This document shows, piece after piece, positions 1 to 6,405 of a stretch of DNA of 7,406 bases (the first letter of the stretch is position 1; every line of letters begins with the position of its first letter). Source of the DNA: CAZDOD01 sp964506935. GTDB lineage: Bacteria > Desulfobacterota > Zymogenia > Zymogenales > Zymogenaceae. Position numbers and translations under genes: made by a program. The stretch covers positions 1 through 7,406 of the forward strand of contig CAZDOD010000148.1 in the NCBI GenBank assembly GCA_964506935.1, written 5' to 3'. The notes beneath the pieces were generated by a model, which saw only the letters and a list, made by a program, of their open reading frames with translations, had not been told where the DNA came from and ran no database searches.

Positions 1-256
1 CCCCACACTTCTCGCAAACGCCATATGTTCCGTCTTCAATACGATTAATGGCATCTTCTATCTCCGAAAGCTTCTCCCTATCCCGGTCGTTTATAAGGAG
101 ATCAAGCTCCCTGTCCCTCTCTATGCTGGCAAGATCATAGATGTCTCCCACATCATCTTTGGAATCTTTTTTGCTCTCGGACTTGATCTTCTCTTGGATC
201 TCTTTGATAATTTCTTCCTTCATCTTCAAGAGGATTCCCTTAATTTCTTCGGGCAT
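1..256 (-). CDS. DksA/TraR-family RNA polymerase-binding transcription factor (partial, N-terminal 85 residues)
   Basis: The gene runs off the left edge, so only the first 85 codons are visible. The protein starts MPEEIKGILLKMKEE and has a long charged helical region (about 1-75) rich in Lys, Glu and Asp. The first half of a C4 zinc finger follows, Cys81-x-x-Cys84. The stretch YDLASIERDRELDLLINDRD (40-59) matches the coiled-coil tip and second helix of DksA. Asp41 and Ala43 line up with E. coli Asp74 and Ala76, the tip residues needed for activity. The offset of 33 residues holds at both the tip and the first cysteine (114 in E. coli), so the second helix has the E. coli length and the shortening is at the N terminus. 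Such proteins enter the RNA polymerase secondary channel and, often with ppGpp, adjust promoter output. The start is ATG with AGGA six bases upstream (263-266). The family call is firm; a stringent-response role is inferred. Confidence 0.9.
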   Translation of the reverse strand, partial: MPEEIKGILLKMKEEIIKEIQEKIKSESKKDSKDDVGDIYDLASIERDRELDLLINDRDREKLSEIEDAINRIEDGTYGVCEKCG

Positions 257-315
257 GCCTTATCCTACCTTTCAGATACGTTGGAAGTAAAAAAACAAAC
301 AAAAAAGCCACGAAA

Positions 316-335
316 TTTGAGAAGATTACCTCAAA
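316..335 (-). repeat. Small inverted repeat in the DksA-like gene leader
   Basis: TTTGAG (316-321) and CTCAAA (330-335) form a perfect 6-bp stem with an 8-nt loop, inside the predicted 110-nt leader. Downstream on the transcript, starting 9 nt after the stem, come T-rich runs (complement of the A runs at 301-306 and 289-295). The stem is AT-rich and too far from the T run to be a standard terminator. An attenuator-like role is conceivable but unsupported. Confidence 0.3.
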
Positions 336-373
336 GAAAACCGATAAACTCGAAGAAATACAATCATCGGAGA

Positions 374-401
374 AATATACAACGATTATTCTATTTGTCA
401 A
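374..401 (-). promoter_or_regulatory. Sigma70-type promoter of the DksA-like gene
   Basis: On the minus strand TTGACA (396-401) is followed after 16 bp by TATATT (374-379): a perfect -35 and a five-of-six -10. The predicted transcription start is near 367. That gives a leader of about 110 nt before the ATG at 256, much longer than the leaders of the other transcription units here. The promoter lies between the end of rimO and the DksA-like gene, so the latter can be transcribed on its own. Found by inspection only. Confidence 0.75.
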
Positions 402-455
402 GGTAAAAGTCATAAAAATCGGAAAGATAACTTAAATCTCTAAAATCCTTTAAGC

Positions 456-1760
456 TCAAGAGACGATTTCACCCACCAAATCATACGGCCCGACATCAAT
501 AATACGCATCCTCGCTATATCTACCTCATTTTTTAGTCCCCTAAAAAGAACCACCCCGTCAACCTCTGGGGCCTGCCCATAAAAACGACCCCTCATAAGA
601 GAAGGATCATCGGTGTAGACACCCTCTATCAAGACATCGAGTTCTTTACCCAAAAGGCTCCTATTATAATCAAGTGAAATTCCCATCTGTGCCTCCATTA
701 TCCTTTTATATCTCGACTGTTTGACACCATCGGGAACTCCACCCTTAAAATCAAATGCCCCTGTCCCCTCCTCGGGAGAATATTGGAAAACCCCCAGGTG
801 CTGAAATCTGACTTTACTGATAAAATCCAATAGTTCCTGAAACTCCCCCTCTCCCTCGCCCGGATAGCCGACTATAAGGCTCGTGCGAAGATATAATCCT
901 TTGATTTTCTCTCTCACTTCCTCTATGAGAGATAGGATGCCGTCCTTTGTAATCCTCCTGTTCATGGATTTTAAGATCGTGTCGTTGATGTGCTGGATTG
1001 GAAGATCAAGATAATTGAGGACCCTCTCCTCCGATGCGACGAGCTCCAATAACTCCTTCGATACATGAGCCGGGTGAAGATAGAGGAGACGTATCCACGG
1101 GACATCGGTTTTGTCAAGGATGGTTCGGATCAGCTCAACGAGCTTCTTTTCACCCCACCTGTCAATCCCGTACGATGCCAGGTCCTGGGCGATGAGGTTA
1201 AGCTCGACCATCCCCCCCTCACGAAGGCTTTTAACCTCCTCGATAATATCGTCTGTGGGACGGCTCCTTAGCCTCCCCCTGACATGTGGGATCACGCAGT
1301 ATGAGCATCGGTTGTTGCACCCCTCCGATATCTTGACAAAACAGTACGATCTCGGCGTAGAGGGGATCCTGTATCTTGAATCGATCTCCCAATCTTCCGG
1401 GCTCCCCACACAAATCCTTTCACCTCCCAAGTGATCGAGGATCTGCCCGTGCCTCCCGACCCCCAAGACTAGGTCGACCTCCGGTAACTCATCGGATATT
1501 TCATTTGGATAACGCTGGGCGAGACAGCCCGAGACGACGAGATGCGCGTCCTTTCCCTTCGCCTCGGCCGCCTCGAGGATCATCTGTATCGATTCCTCTT
1601 TGGCCTCACGGATAAAGGCGCACGTATGGACTATGATGATATCGGCGTCGGAGGGATTTTCGGTAGACTCCAAGCCACCCGTCATCAGCGCCTTCGCCAT
1701 GACCTCGGCGTCGATGATATTTTTATCACAGCCCAGGGCAATCAGAAAGTAGCTCTTCAT
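456..1760 (-). CDS. rimO: Ribosomal protein S12 methylthiotransferase RimO
   Basis: This radical SAM methylthiotransferase adds a methylthio group to a conserved aspartate of ribosomal protein S12, using two [4Fe-4S] clusters. All three expected domains are present. The N-terminal MTTase domain has cluster ligands Cys11, Cys47 and Cys79. The radical SAM core has CxxxCxxC (Cys148, Cys152, Cys155) within ISEGCNNRCSYC. A C-terminal TRAM domain spans about 366-434. RimO rather than MiaB is indicated by the N-terminal IALGCDKNIIDAEVM, by RGRLRSRP after the cluster motif, and by the TRAM segment GRFYGQAPEVDGVV. The length of 434 residues is normal for the family. The ATG at 1760 gives the usual family N terminus directly before the first beta strand, yet no Shine-Dalgarno is visible upstream, and a terminator hairpin sits 17-44 bases before the start. 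No convincing promoter of its own was found. Cytoplasmic. Confidence 0.96.
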   Translation of the reverse strand: MKSYFLIALGCDKNIIDAEVMAKALMTGGLESTENPSDADIIIVHTCAFIREAKEESIQMILEAAEAKGKDAHLVVSGCLAQRYPNEISDELPEVDLVLGVGRHGQILDHLGGERICVGSPEDWEIDSRYRIPSTPRSYCFVKISEGCNNRCSYCVIPHVRGRLRSRPTDDIIEEVKSLREGGMVELNLIAQDLASYGIDRWGEKKLVELIRTILDKTDVPWIRLLYLHPAHVSKELLELVASEERVLNYLDLPIQHINDTILKSMNRRITKDGILSLIEEVREKIKGLYLRTSLIVGYPGEGEGEFQELLDFISKVRFQHLGVFQYSPEEGTGAFDFKGGVPDGVKQSRYKRIMEAQMGISLDYNRSLLGKELDVLIEGVYTDDPSLMRGRFYGQAPEVDGVVLFRGLKNEVDIARMRIIDVGPYDLVGEIVS

Positions 1761-1776
1761 AAAATAATCTAATAAG

Positions 1777-1804
1777 AAAAAAAGAGGCCCTAAATAATGG
1801 GCCT
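1777..1804 (-). terminator. Rho-independent terminator after lolA
   Basis: On the minus strand AGGCCC and GGGCCT (1799-1804 and 1785-1790) form a perfect 6-bp GC-rich stem with an 8-nt AT loop. One C follows, then seven T residues (1777-1783). It lies 29 bases past the lolA stop and ends 16 bases before the rimO ATG. The T tract is only on the minus-strand side, so it acts on transcripts coming from uppP-ftsK-lolA. Confidence 0.85.
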
Positions 1805-1833
1805 TAAAAAGGGATAAAATGAGATATCTCTAC

Positions 1834-2556
1834 TTAATCCTTCCTGTCTATAATCTCCACCTCGACATCGGTCTCTGGTGGGCCTGCGAGCTCGCCTTCT
1901 ATCTTTATTGTCTCGACCCCGGAGGGGACGATAAAATGAAAGAAGGAGTTTTTCAGCCCCGTGTTCGTGGAAATTTCCTTGAACGCTATTCTCGAGACGT
2001 TTCCGAGGATATCGTACGTGTTTATCTGGTTTACGAGATATTCATTTTTATCGACCAAGAGTATTATCCGCTCAATGACGGTATCGGGGTCCTTGGGTGC
2101 GAGCATCAAGATAAAATAATCCTTTGATACATCCAGTTCGGGCTCCCCAAGGGTGACCTCGAAATCATCGGTCAATTTCCCTTCGCCGAACAGGAATCCT
2201 AAAAACAGTTCGTTTTCAAACGCCTCGGCGGTCTTGTATATCCTCACCTGTTTTTCTTCAGGGAAATAATACCACAGGGTCTCGCCATCGGTGATTATCT
2301 CGTGTGTAATGGGGTCTGTGTACTTCCAACGCATCATGCCGGGTTTTTTGAAATAGACCTTGCCGTTTACTATCGCCGGCACTCCAAGTGACTTTGTCAT
2401 AGTCTCTTGGGTGAAGACTGCAGTGAAGTCACTCGTCTTATTATACTGATTCTGAAGCCTGTTCACTATGTCTTTTACGGTCTCCTGTGAGAAGGCAAGT
2501 GACAGGTTTGCGGCCAAGAAAAGAACCAAAAAACTGAGAATAAAAATCTTTTTCAC
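1834..2556 (-). CDS. lolA: Outer-membrane lipoprotein carrier protein LolA
   Basis: LolA is a periplasmic chaperone that takes lipoproteins released by LolCDE at the inner membrane and carries them to the outer membrane. Residues 1-23 form a Sec signal peptide (KK, then a hydrophobic core at about 4-19), with likely cleavage after Ala-Phe-Ser23. The mature part has LolA hallmarks: VNGKVYFKKPGMMRWKYTDP (63-82), then DGETLWYYFPEEKQV (90-104), and late strands with FHFIVPSGVE (206-215). About 25 further residues, rich in Glu and Asp, follow the usual Pro-x-Gly-Val end. The start is GTG; GGAG at 2567-2570 lies 10 bases upstream, and the signal peptide begins there, which supports this start. It sits 18 bases after ftsK, an order also common in proteobacteria, so it is probably cotranscribed with ftsK. 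A terminator follows. Confidence 0.92.
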   Translation of the reverse strand: MKKIFILSFLVLFLAANLSLAFSQETVKDIVNRLQNQYNKTSDFTAVFTQETMTKSLGVPAIVNGKVYFKKPGMMRWKYTDPITHEIITDGETLWYYFPEEKQVRIYKTAEAFENELFLGFLFGEGKLTDDFEVTLGEPELDVSKDYFILMLAPKDPDTVIERIILLVDKNEYLVNQINTYDILGNVSRIAFKEISTNTGLKNSFFHFIVPSGVETIKIEGELAGPPETDVEVEIIDRKD

Positions 2557-2566
2557 TTTTTAAAAG

Positions 2567-2572
2567 CTCCTT
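2567..2572 (-). promoter_or_regulatory. Ribosome binding site setting the lolA GTG start
   Basis: AAGGAG lies between the ftsK stop (2575-2577) and the GTG at 2554-2556, with 10 bases between GGAG and GTG. No in-frame ATG gives the Lys-Lys signal peptide start, so this site decides the non-ATG start. Confidence 0.65.
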
Positions 2573-2574
2573 TT

Positions 2575-4794
2575 TTATATCTTGTTTATTAGAACCTCGC
2601 GCGGTCTGACGCCGTCTGACGGGCCCACAATCCCCTCCTCCTCCATCTTCTCTATTATCCTAGCTGCACGATTGTAACCGATCCTCAAATGTCTCTGGAC
2701 GAGAGAGATAGACGCCTTACCCGTCTGTGCAACAAATGCTACTGCATCATCATACTTCTCATCATATTCATCGTCAAGCCCCCTAGTCACATCGACATCC
2801 ACCGAGAGATCGACCTTCTCATACTCAGGAGAGGCCTGATCCTTTACAAAGTCAACCACCCTCAATATCTCCTCCTCCGACACGTATGCCCCGTGCACAC
2901 GGATCAATTTAGATGAGGTCGGGGGGAGAAACAGCATATCACCCTCCCCCAAGAGGTGCTCCGCCCCGGAGGTGTCGAGAATCGTCCTTGAATCGACCCG
3001 AGACGACACCTGAAAAGATATCCTCGCGGGGAAATTTGCCTTTATCACCCCGGTGAGGACATTTACCGACGGCCTCTGGGTGGCGACAATCAGATGTATG
3101 CCTGAAGCCCTTGCCATGTGTGCGAGCCTCGTGATTGATTCCTCAACCTCCCTCGATGAGGTCATCATCAGATCAGAAAGCTCGTCTATTATCACGACCA
3201 CATACGGCATATGGCTCGGCGCTTCATCTGTGCCGTCACCCGATATCTCATCCGACCTCTTTTTTTCCTTTTTGATCTTTATATTGTAGCCGGAGATGTT
3301 TTTCACTCCCAGATCTGCCATGACACGATATCGCCTCTCCATCTCCTCTACAACCCACCTCAAGGCAACCTGCGCCTTTTTCGGGTCTGTGACCACGGGG
3401 AGCAAGAGGTGGGGTATCCCCCGATAGAGGGATAGCTCGAGCATCTTCGGGTCGATCAAAAGTAGCTTCACATCATTGAAGGAGGCCTTATAAAGTATGC
3501 TGATAATCATGGAATTTATGCACACACTCTTGCCCGCACCGGTGGCCCCGGCGACCATGAGATGGGGCATCCTGCTCAAGTCGGATACAACCGGGGCACC
3601 GAATATATCCTTTCCGACCGCAAACGTTAGCATGGATTTAGATTCCGAAAACTTATCACACTCAACGATGTCTCTAAGCTTTACGATCTCCCTCGTCGGA
3701 TTCGGTATCTCAAATCCCACAACCGCTCTTCCGGGTATGGGCGCCACGATCCTGACCGAGAGGGCCGACATCGCCATGGCTATGTCGTCCGCAAGCCCGG
3801 CGATCTTGTTTATCCTCTGTCCCGATGCCGGCTCAAATTCAAACATCGTTATCACCGGCCCAGGCCTCACTTCCGTCACATTCCCTTTGACACCGAAATC
3901 GAGGAGTTTCTTCTCCAAGAAACGGGCAAGCTCTATCAGGGATTTCCTGTCGGCAAGTGCCGCTTCACCGTCCCCCGGTTCCAAGAGATCGAGCGGGGGG
4001 AAAATATATTCTTTTGTCCCTATCCCTAAATCCGAATGAGAAGGTCTTTTGAGACTCAAATCAGAGGATACCCCCCTCTGAGATCTCGCATCGATAATTC
4101 GGGGGGAACTTTTGGTCTCAACATCCATGTCTCTTTCGCGAGCCGGTTTTCCACTCCTCACCTTAGGCCTATCCCGCCTCGGACTCTTTCTACCACCCCC
4201 GGTGATGAATTTAAATGCCCTTTTAAAAATATTGAAAATCCGTGAAATGAAGCGCGCAATTAGATTCGACACATCGGAAATCGTCGTCCCGAAAAGCAGG
4301 ATTACAAAGAGTGTCAAGACCAAAAGGGAGACGATAAAGGCGCCGGCGGTATTTAAAAATCCTTTAAGGATTATAGACAGCGTAAGGCCGAAAAGCCCCC
4401 CCGCATAAATTACATCTCCGAAAAGCACCTTTTTCGAGCCGAAGACCATTCCGAGGATGACCAGCACAGAAAGCAGAATCATAAGCAAGTAAAGGAGTTT
4501 AAGAAGAAGGTTTTTTATCCCGCTTTTGAGTATGAAGTGGATAGACAGGATAAAGGTCAAAAGCGGCACAAAAAAGGCGCCGACTCCGAGCGATACGAGG
4601 AGCAAATCCGAAACATAGGCCCCAACGATACCGCCATAGTTCACCACAACCTCGGAAGTGACGACCCTGTTGAACGAGGGGTCGCCATGATAGTATGAGA
4701 TGAGGCTGATGAAAATAAAAATAGACGCCGCGAGGAGAGAGATTCCCATAATCTCCCGAAGCATCCTGTTCTTTATTAGTACTATCTTATCCAT
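2575..4794 (-). CDS. ftsK: DNA translocase FtsK/SpoIIIE
   Basis: FtsK is a septum-anchored, ATP-driven double-stranded DNA pump that clears chromosome ends and promotes dimer resolution during division. The N terminus is an integral membrane domain with several hydrophobic segments (about 14-35, 62-90, 97-118, 130-145, 150-172). A short basic linker follows (about 195-260: RKSPRRDRPKVR), far shorter than in E. coli. The motor includes the alpha and beta domains, with Walker A GATGAGKS (416-423), Walker B VVVIIDEL (532-539, Asp537-Glu538) and VATQRPSV (570-577). A charged insertion (about 506-528) lies between the Walker motifs. The C-terminal winged-helix gamma domain (about 680-739) carries RIGYNRAARIIEKMEEEGIV, nearly the E. 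coli sequence that reads KOPS, so directional translocation is likely kept. At 739 residues it is full length for the short-linker class. ATG lies six bases after the uppP stop with no visible Shine-Dalgarno, suggesting translational coupling. Confidence 0.97.
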   Translation of the reverse strand: MDKIVLIKNRMLREIMGISLLAASIFIFISLISYYHGDPSFNRVVTSEVVVNYGGIVGAYVSDLLLVSLGVGAFFVPLLTFILSIHFILKSGIKNLLLKLLYLLMILLSVLVILGMVFGSKKVLFGDVIYAGGLFGLTLSIILKGFLNTAGAFIVSLLVLTLFVILLFGTTISDVSNLIARFISRIFNIFKRAFKFITGGGRKSPRRDRPKVRSGKPARERDMDVETKSSPRIIDARSQRGVSSDLSLKRPSHSDLGIGTKEYIFPPLDLLEPGDGEAALADRKSLIELARFLEKKLLDFGVKGNVTEVRPGPVITMFEFEPASGQRINKIAGLADDIAMAMSALSVRIVAPIPGRAVVGFEIPNPTREIVKLRDIVECDKFSESKSMLTFAVGKDIFGAPVVSDLSRMPHLMVAGATGAGKSVCINSMIISILYKASFNDVKLLLIDPKMLELSLYRGIPHLLLPVVTDPKKAQVALRWVVEEMERRYRVMADLGVKNISGYNIKIKKEKKRSDEISGDGTDEAPSHMPYVVVIIDELSDLMMTSSREVEESITRLAHMARASGIHLIVATQRPSVNVLTGVIKANFPARISFQVSSRVDSRTILDTSGAEHLLGEGDMLFLPPTSSKLIRVHGAYVSEEEILRVVDFVKDQASPEYEKVDLSVDVDVTRGLDDEYDEKYDDAVAFVAQTGKASISLVQRHLRIGYNRAARIIEKMEEEGIVGPSDGVRPREVLINKI

Positions 4795-4800
4795 AAAGAC

Positions 4801-5601
4801 TTAACTAATGATACTTAATATTATGAAAGTCGCACCAAGTAAAAACAGGTAGATCGAAAATATCCAGAGTTTTTTTACCACAACGGCGCCGATGGTCAAT
4901 TTTATCGCGAGTAACCCCACCAACGCCGAGACAACGGCGCCTACGATATAGGAGGAATCAATCCCCTCGAGGATTTCCGCATTGAATAGGATCTTTAGCA
5001 AAAATGCCCCCAAAATCGCCGGGATCGACAGCAAAAACGAAAAGCGCGCCGCGGTCTCCCTCCCGAGTCCCAGAAACAGCCCCGTGGCGATCGTAGAACC
5101 GCTTCTGGATATGCCGGGGACTATCGCAACACTCTGCATAAATCCTATTATCAAGGCCTCCTTCACTCCAACGACATCCTTTCTCTCTTGAGTAACGACC
5201 TTTCTCTCACCGATAAGGAGGATCGATGCGGAGACGAGAAACATAAAAGGCACGATCAACACATTTGCAAAAAGGGACTCAAAGAGGTCCCCGAACAATA
5301 TTCCAAAAAAACCGGCCGGAATGCTTCCAACGACAATCATGAGTCCCAGCCTTCGGTGCCTTTTCCTCTCTTCCCCCTCCCACCTAATAAAAGATACCAA
5401 AATATTCCATATGTCCCTATAAAAATATATCGTCAACGATATCAGGGTGCCCATATGGAGAATAATGTCGAACGGGAGGGGAGAATCAGTAAAGCCGGGG
5501 AGATAATGCTGGGCAACGACGAGATGGCCCGAAGAACTCACCGGCAAAAACTCCGTCAATCCCTGAATGATTCCCAGAGCAAGAACAACCAAGAAGGGCA
5601 C
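4801..5601 (-). CDS. uppP: Undecaprenyl-diphosphatase UppP (BacA family)
   Basis: UppP dephosphorylates undecaprenyl pyrophosphate to the monophosphate, recycling the lipid carrier for peptidoglycan and other surface polymers. Overproduction in other bacteria gives bacitracin resistance. It is a polytopic inner-membrane protein of 266 residues, the usual size. Both family signatures are visible: the (E/Q)xxxE region Q13-G-L-T-E17 running into FLPVSSSGHL (His27), and PGISRSGST (162-170, Arg166). Hydrophobic segments cover most of the remainder. The chosen start is GTG at 5599-5601, with GAGG five bases upstream. An ATG two bases earlier is out of frame and would not give this protein. It is the first gene of the unit uppP-ftsK-lolA, lies six bases before ftsK, and has a perfect-consensus promoter about 20 bp upstream. 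Confidence 0.96.
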   Translation of the reverse strand: MPFLVVLALGIIQGLTEFLPVSSSGHLVVAQHYLPGFTDSPLPFDIILHMGTLISLTIYFYRDIWNILVSFIRWEGEERKRHRRLGLMIVVGSIPAGFFGILFGDLFESLFANVLIVPFMFLVSASILLIGERKVVTQERKDVVGVKEALIIGFMQSVAIVPGISRSGSTIATGLFLGLGRETAARFSFLLSIPAILGAFLLKILFNAEILEGIDSSYIVGAVVSALVGLLAIKLTIGAVVVKKLWIFSIYLFLLGATFIILSIIS

Positions 5602-5605
5602 ATAA

Positions 5606-5610
5606 TCCTC
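5606..5610 (-). promoter_or_regulatory. Ribosome binding site for the uppP GTG start
   Basis: GAGGA on the minus strand lies just upstream of a five-base ATGTG in which an ATG (5601-5603) and the uppP GTG (5599-5601) overlap in different frames. The GTG frame carries the family N terminus, so it is the real start; the ATG frame is not homologous to UppP. Confidence 0.65.
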
Positions 5611-5627
5611 ACTTTTTCTTTCACAGA

Positions 5628-5656
5628 ATTATATGTCAAAAATTATACCATGTCAA
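5628..5656 (-). promoter_or_regulatory. Perfect-consensus sigma70 promoter of uppP-ftsK-lolA, with nested second hexamers
   Basis: On the minus strand TTGACA (5651-5656) and TATAAT (5628-5633) are separated by exactly 17 bp: both hexamers are perfect and the spacing is ideal. The predicted start is near 5621, leaving a leader of about 20 nt that contains the ribosome binding site. The spacer itself holds another TATAAT (5642-5647), preceded by TGG as in extended -10 elements, and another TTGACA (5634-5639) directly abutting the downstream TATAAT. A second start near 5635 is therefore possible. Confidence 0.85.
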
Positions 5657-5666
5657 TATTTAGATA

Positions 5667-5687
5667 TCTGAACTTTTTACTTTCAGA
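5667..5687. repeat. Inverted repeat just upstream of the uppP promoter
   Basis: TCTGAA (5667-5672) and TTCAGA (5682-5687) form perfect 6-bp arms around a 9-base AT-rich centre, 10 bp upstream of the -35. No T run follows on either strand, so it is a poor terminator for plsC. It could be an operator-like site or chance. The rest of the 147-base gap after plsC shows no clear terminator. Confidence 0.3.
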
Positions 5688-5748
5688 GGGATTTATATAT
5701 GAAATGCGCTTTGAGGCGTGTGAAACTTGATGGGTATTAGATTTTACG

Positions 5749-6390
5749 TTACTTCATCCTACCGGGCTGAGCCTTTTCGCTTAAACCGGAAATTCTTGAT
5801 AATACCGTCTTGTAAAGCGAATCTATATCCTTTTCGGTCTGAACTCTGCCGGGTATCTTCGAAACCAAAATCGGCTCTCCCACCCTGACGACAATCTTCG
5901 GCTCCCCTATCTTTCCCCCCCACCTCGGCTGGTGGAAATAGGCGCCGGATATAGAGGCCGGGACGATCGGCACCCCCGCCGCCAGCATGAAGCGTACCGT
6001 CCCCCTCCTGAGTGGGAGCATCTCGCCGTCCCATGTCCTCTCCCCCTCGGGGTATATACCCACCATGCCGCCGAAGTTGAGTATCTTGAAGGCGTTTTTC
6101 AGCGATATCGGATCGATGTCATATCTCCTTACCGGAAATGAGCGGGAGATGTAAAAGAAAATCCTTTTTACACGGGATTCAAACTCCGTGCCCTTGGCCA
6201 TGAAAAAAATCTTCCGGGGGAGAAAGGCGCCTATCAGGAAAGAATCGACGATGCTTGTGTGATTGGAGATAAATATCGCGGGACCCTTTTTGGGGATGTT
6301 TTCAAGGCCCTCATGCGTCACATCGTATTTGAATATCAGGGCGGTTTTCACGATCAATAGAATGAGTGCGTAAATAGCATCGAGCAGCAT
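5749..6390 (-). CDS. plsC: 1-acyl-sn-glycerol-3-phosphate acyltransferase (PlsC family)
   Basis: PlsC-family enzymes transfer an acyl chain from acyl-ACP or acyl-CoA to lysophosphatidic acid, making phosphatidic acid at the inner membrane. One hydrophobic N-terminal helix (about 3-20) probably anchors the protein. Acyltransferase motif I is NHTSIVD (43-49), with the catalytic His44 and Asp49. A substrate-binding region around Arg83-SFPVRR (83-89) follows. Motif III is YPEGERTWDG (113-122), with Glu117 where many family members have Thr. Motif IV is VPIVPASI (140-147). At 213 residues it is a normal small PlsC. The ATG at 6390 has GGGAG six bases upstream. It lies 46 bases downstream of the zinc-ribbon gene and is probably cotranscribed with it. 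The exact acceptor is not determined by sequence: housekeeping PlsC, or a paralogue for another lysolipid, remain possible. Confidence 0.9.
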   Translation of the reverse strand: MLLDAIYALILLIVKTALIFKYDVTHEGLENIPKKGPAIFISNHTSIVDSFLIGAFLPRKIFFMAKGTEFESRVKRIFFYISRSFPVRRYDIDPISLKNAFKILNFGGMVGIYPEGERTWDGEMLPLRRGTVRFMLAAGVPIVPASISGAYFHQPRWGGKIGEPKIVVRVGEPILVSKIPGRVQTEKDIDSLYKTVLSRISGLSEKAQPGRMK

Positions 6391-6405
6391 TTTCTTCTCC
6401 CTATT

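Noticed and set aside
194..406. Plus-strand 70-codon open frame across the DksA-like start and its leader
   Set aside because: It overlaps the conserved DksA coding start and the promoter in antisense; low-complexity Lys/Arg/Asn composition gives no support as a gene.
431..454. Inverted repeat CTTAAA/TTTAAG just after the rimO stop, considered as a terminator
   Set aside because: The stem is AT-rich with a 12-base loop and no contiguous T run follows, so termination is not supported.
1111..1434. Plus-strand 107-codon open frame inside rimO
   Set aside because: Antisense to the radical SAM core with conserved residues on the other strand; no independent coding evidence.
1821..1830. Perfect 10-bp palindrome GAGATATCTC between lolA stop and the terminator
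   Set aside because: Isolated, short, and not placed at a convincing promoter; likely chance.
1805..1870. Possible rimO promoter with TAGACA at the lolA end
   Set aside because: The best -10 at 17-18 bp spacing matches only three of six consensus bases, unlike the three clear promoters elsewhere in the window.
2942..2949. GGGGAGGG on the minus strand, matching the KOPS pattern GGGNAGGG read by FtsK gamma domains
   Set aside because: About one match is expected by chance in a window this size; a single site says nothing without genome-wide skew.
3497..4039. A 180-codon open frame on the plus strand opposite the ftsK motor region
   Set aside because: It lies wholly antisense to well-conserved FtsK sequence, has no recognisable domain or ribosome binding site, and arises from codon bias of the real gene.
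5188..5730. A 180-codon plus-strand open frame covering uppP and its promoter
   Set aside because: It is antisense to UppP, very rich in Lys, Arg, Asn and Gln with no domain pattern, and runs across a perfect minus-strand promoter; a shadow.
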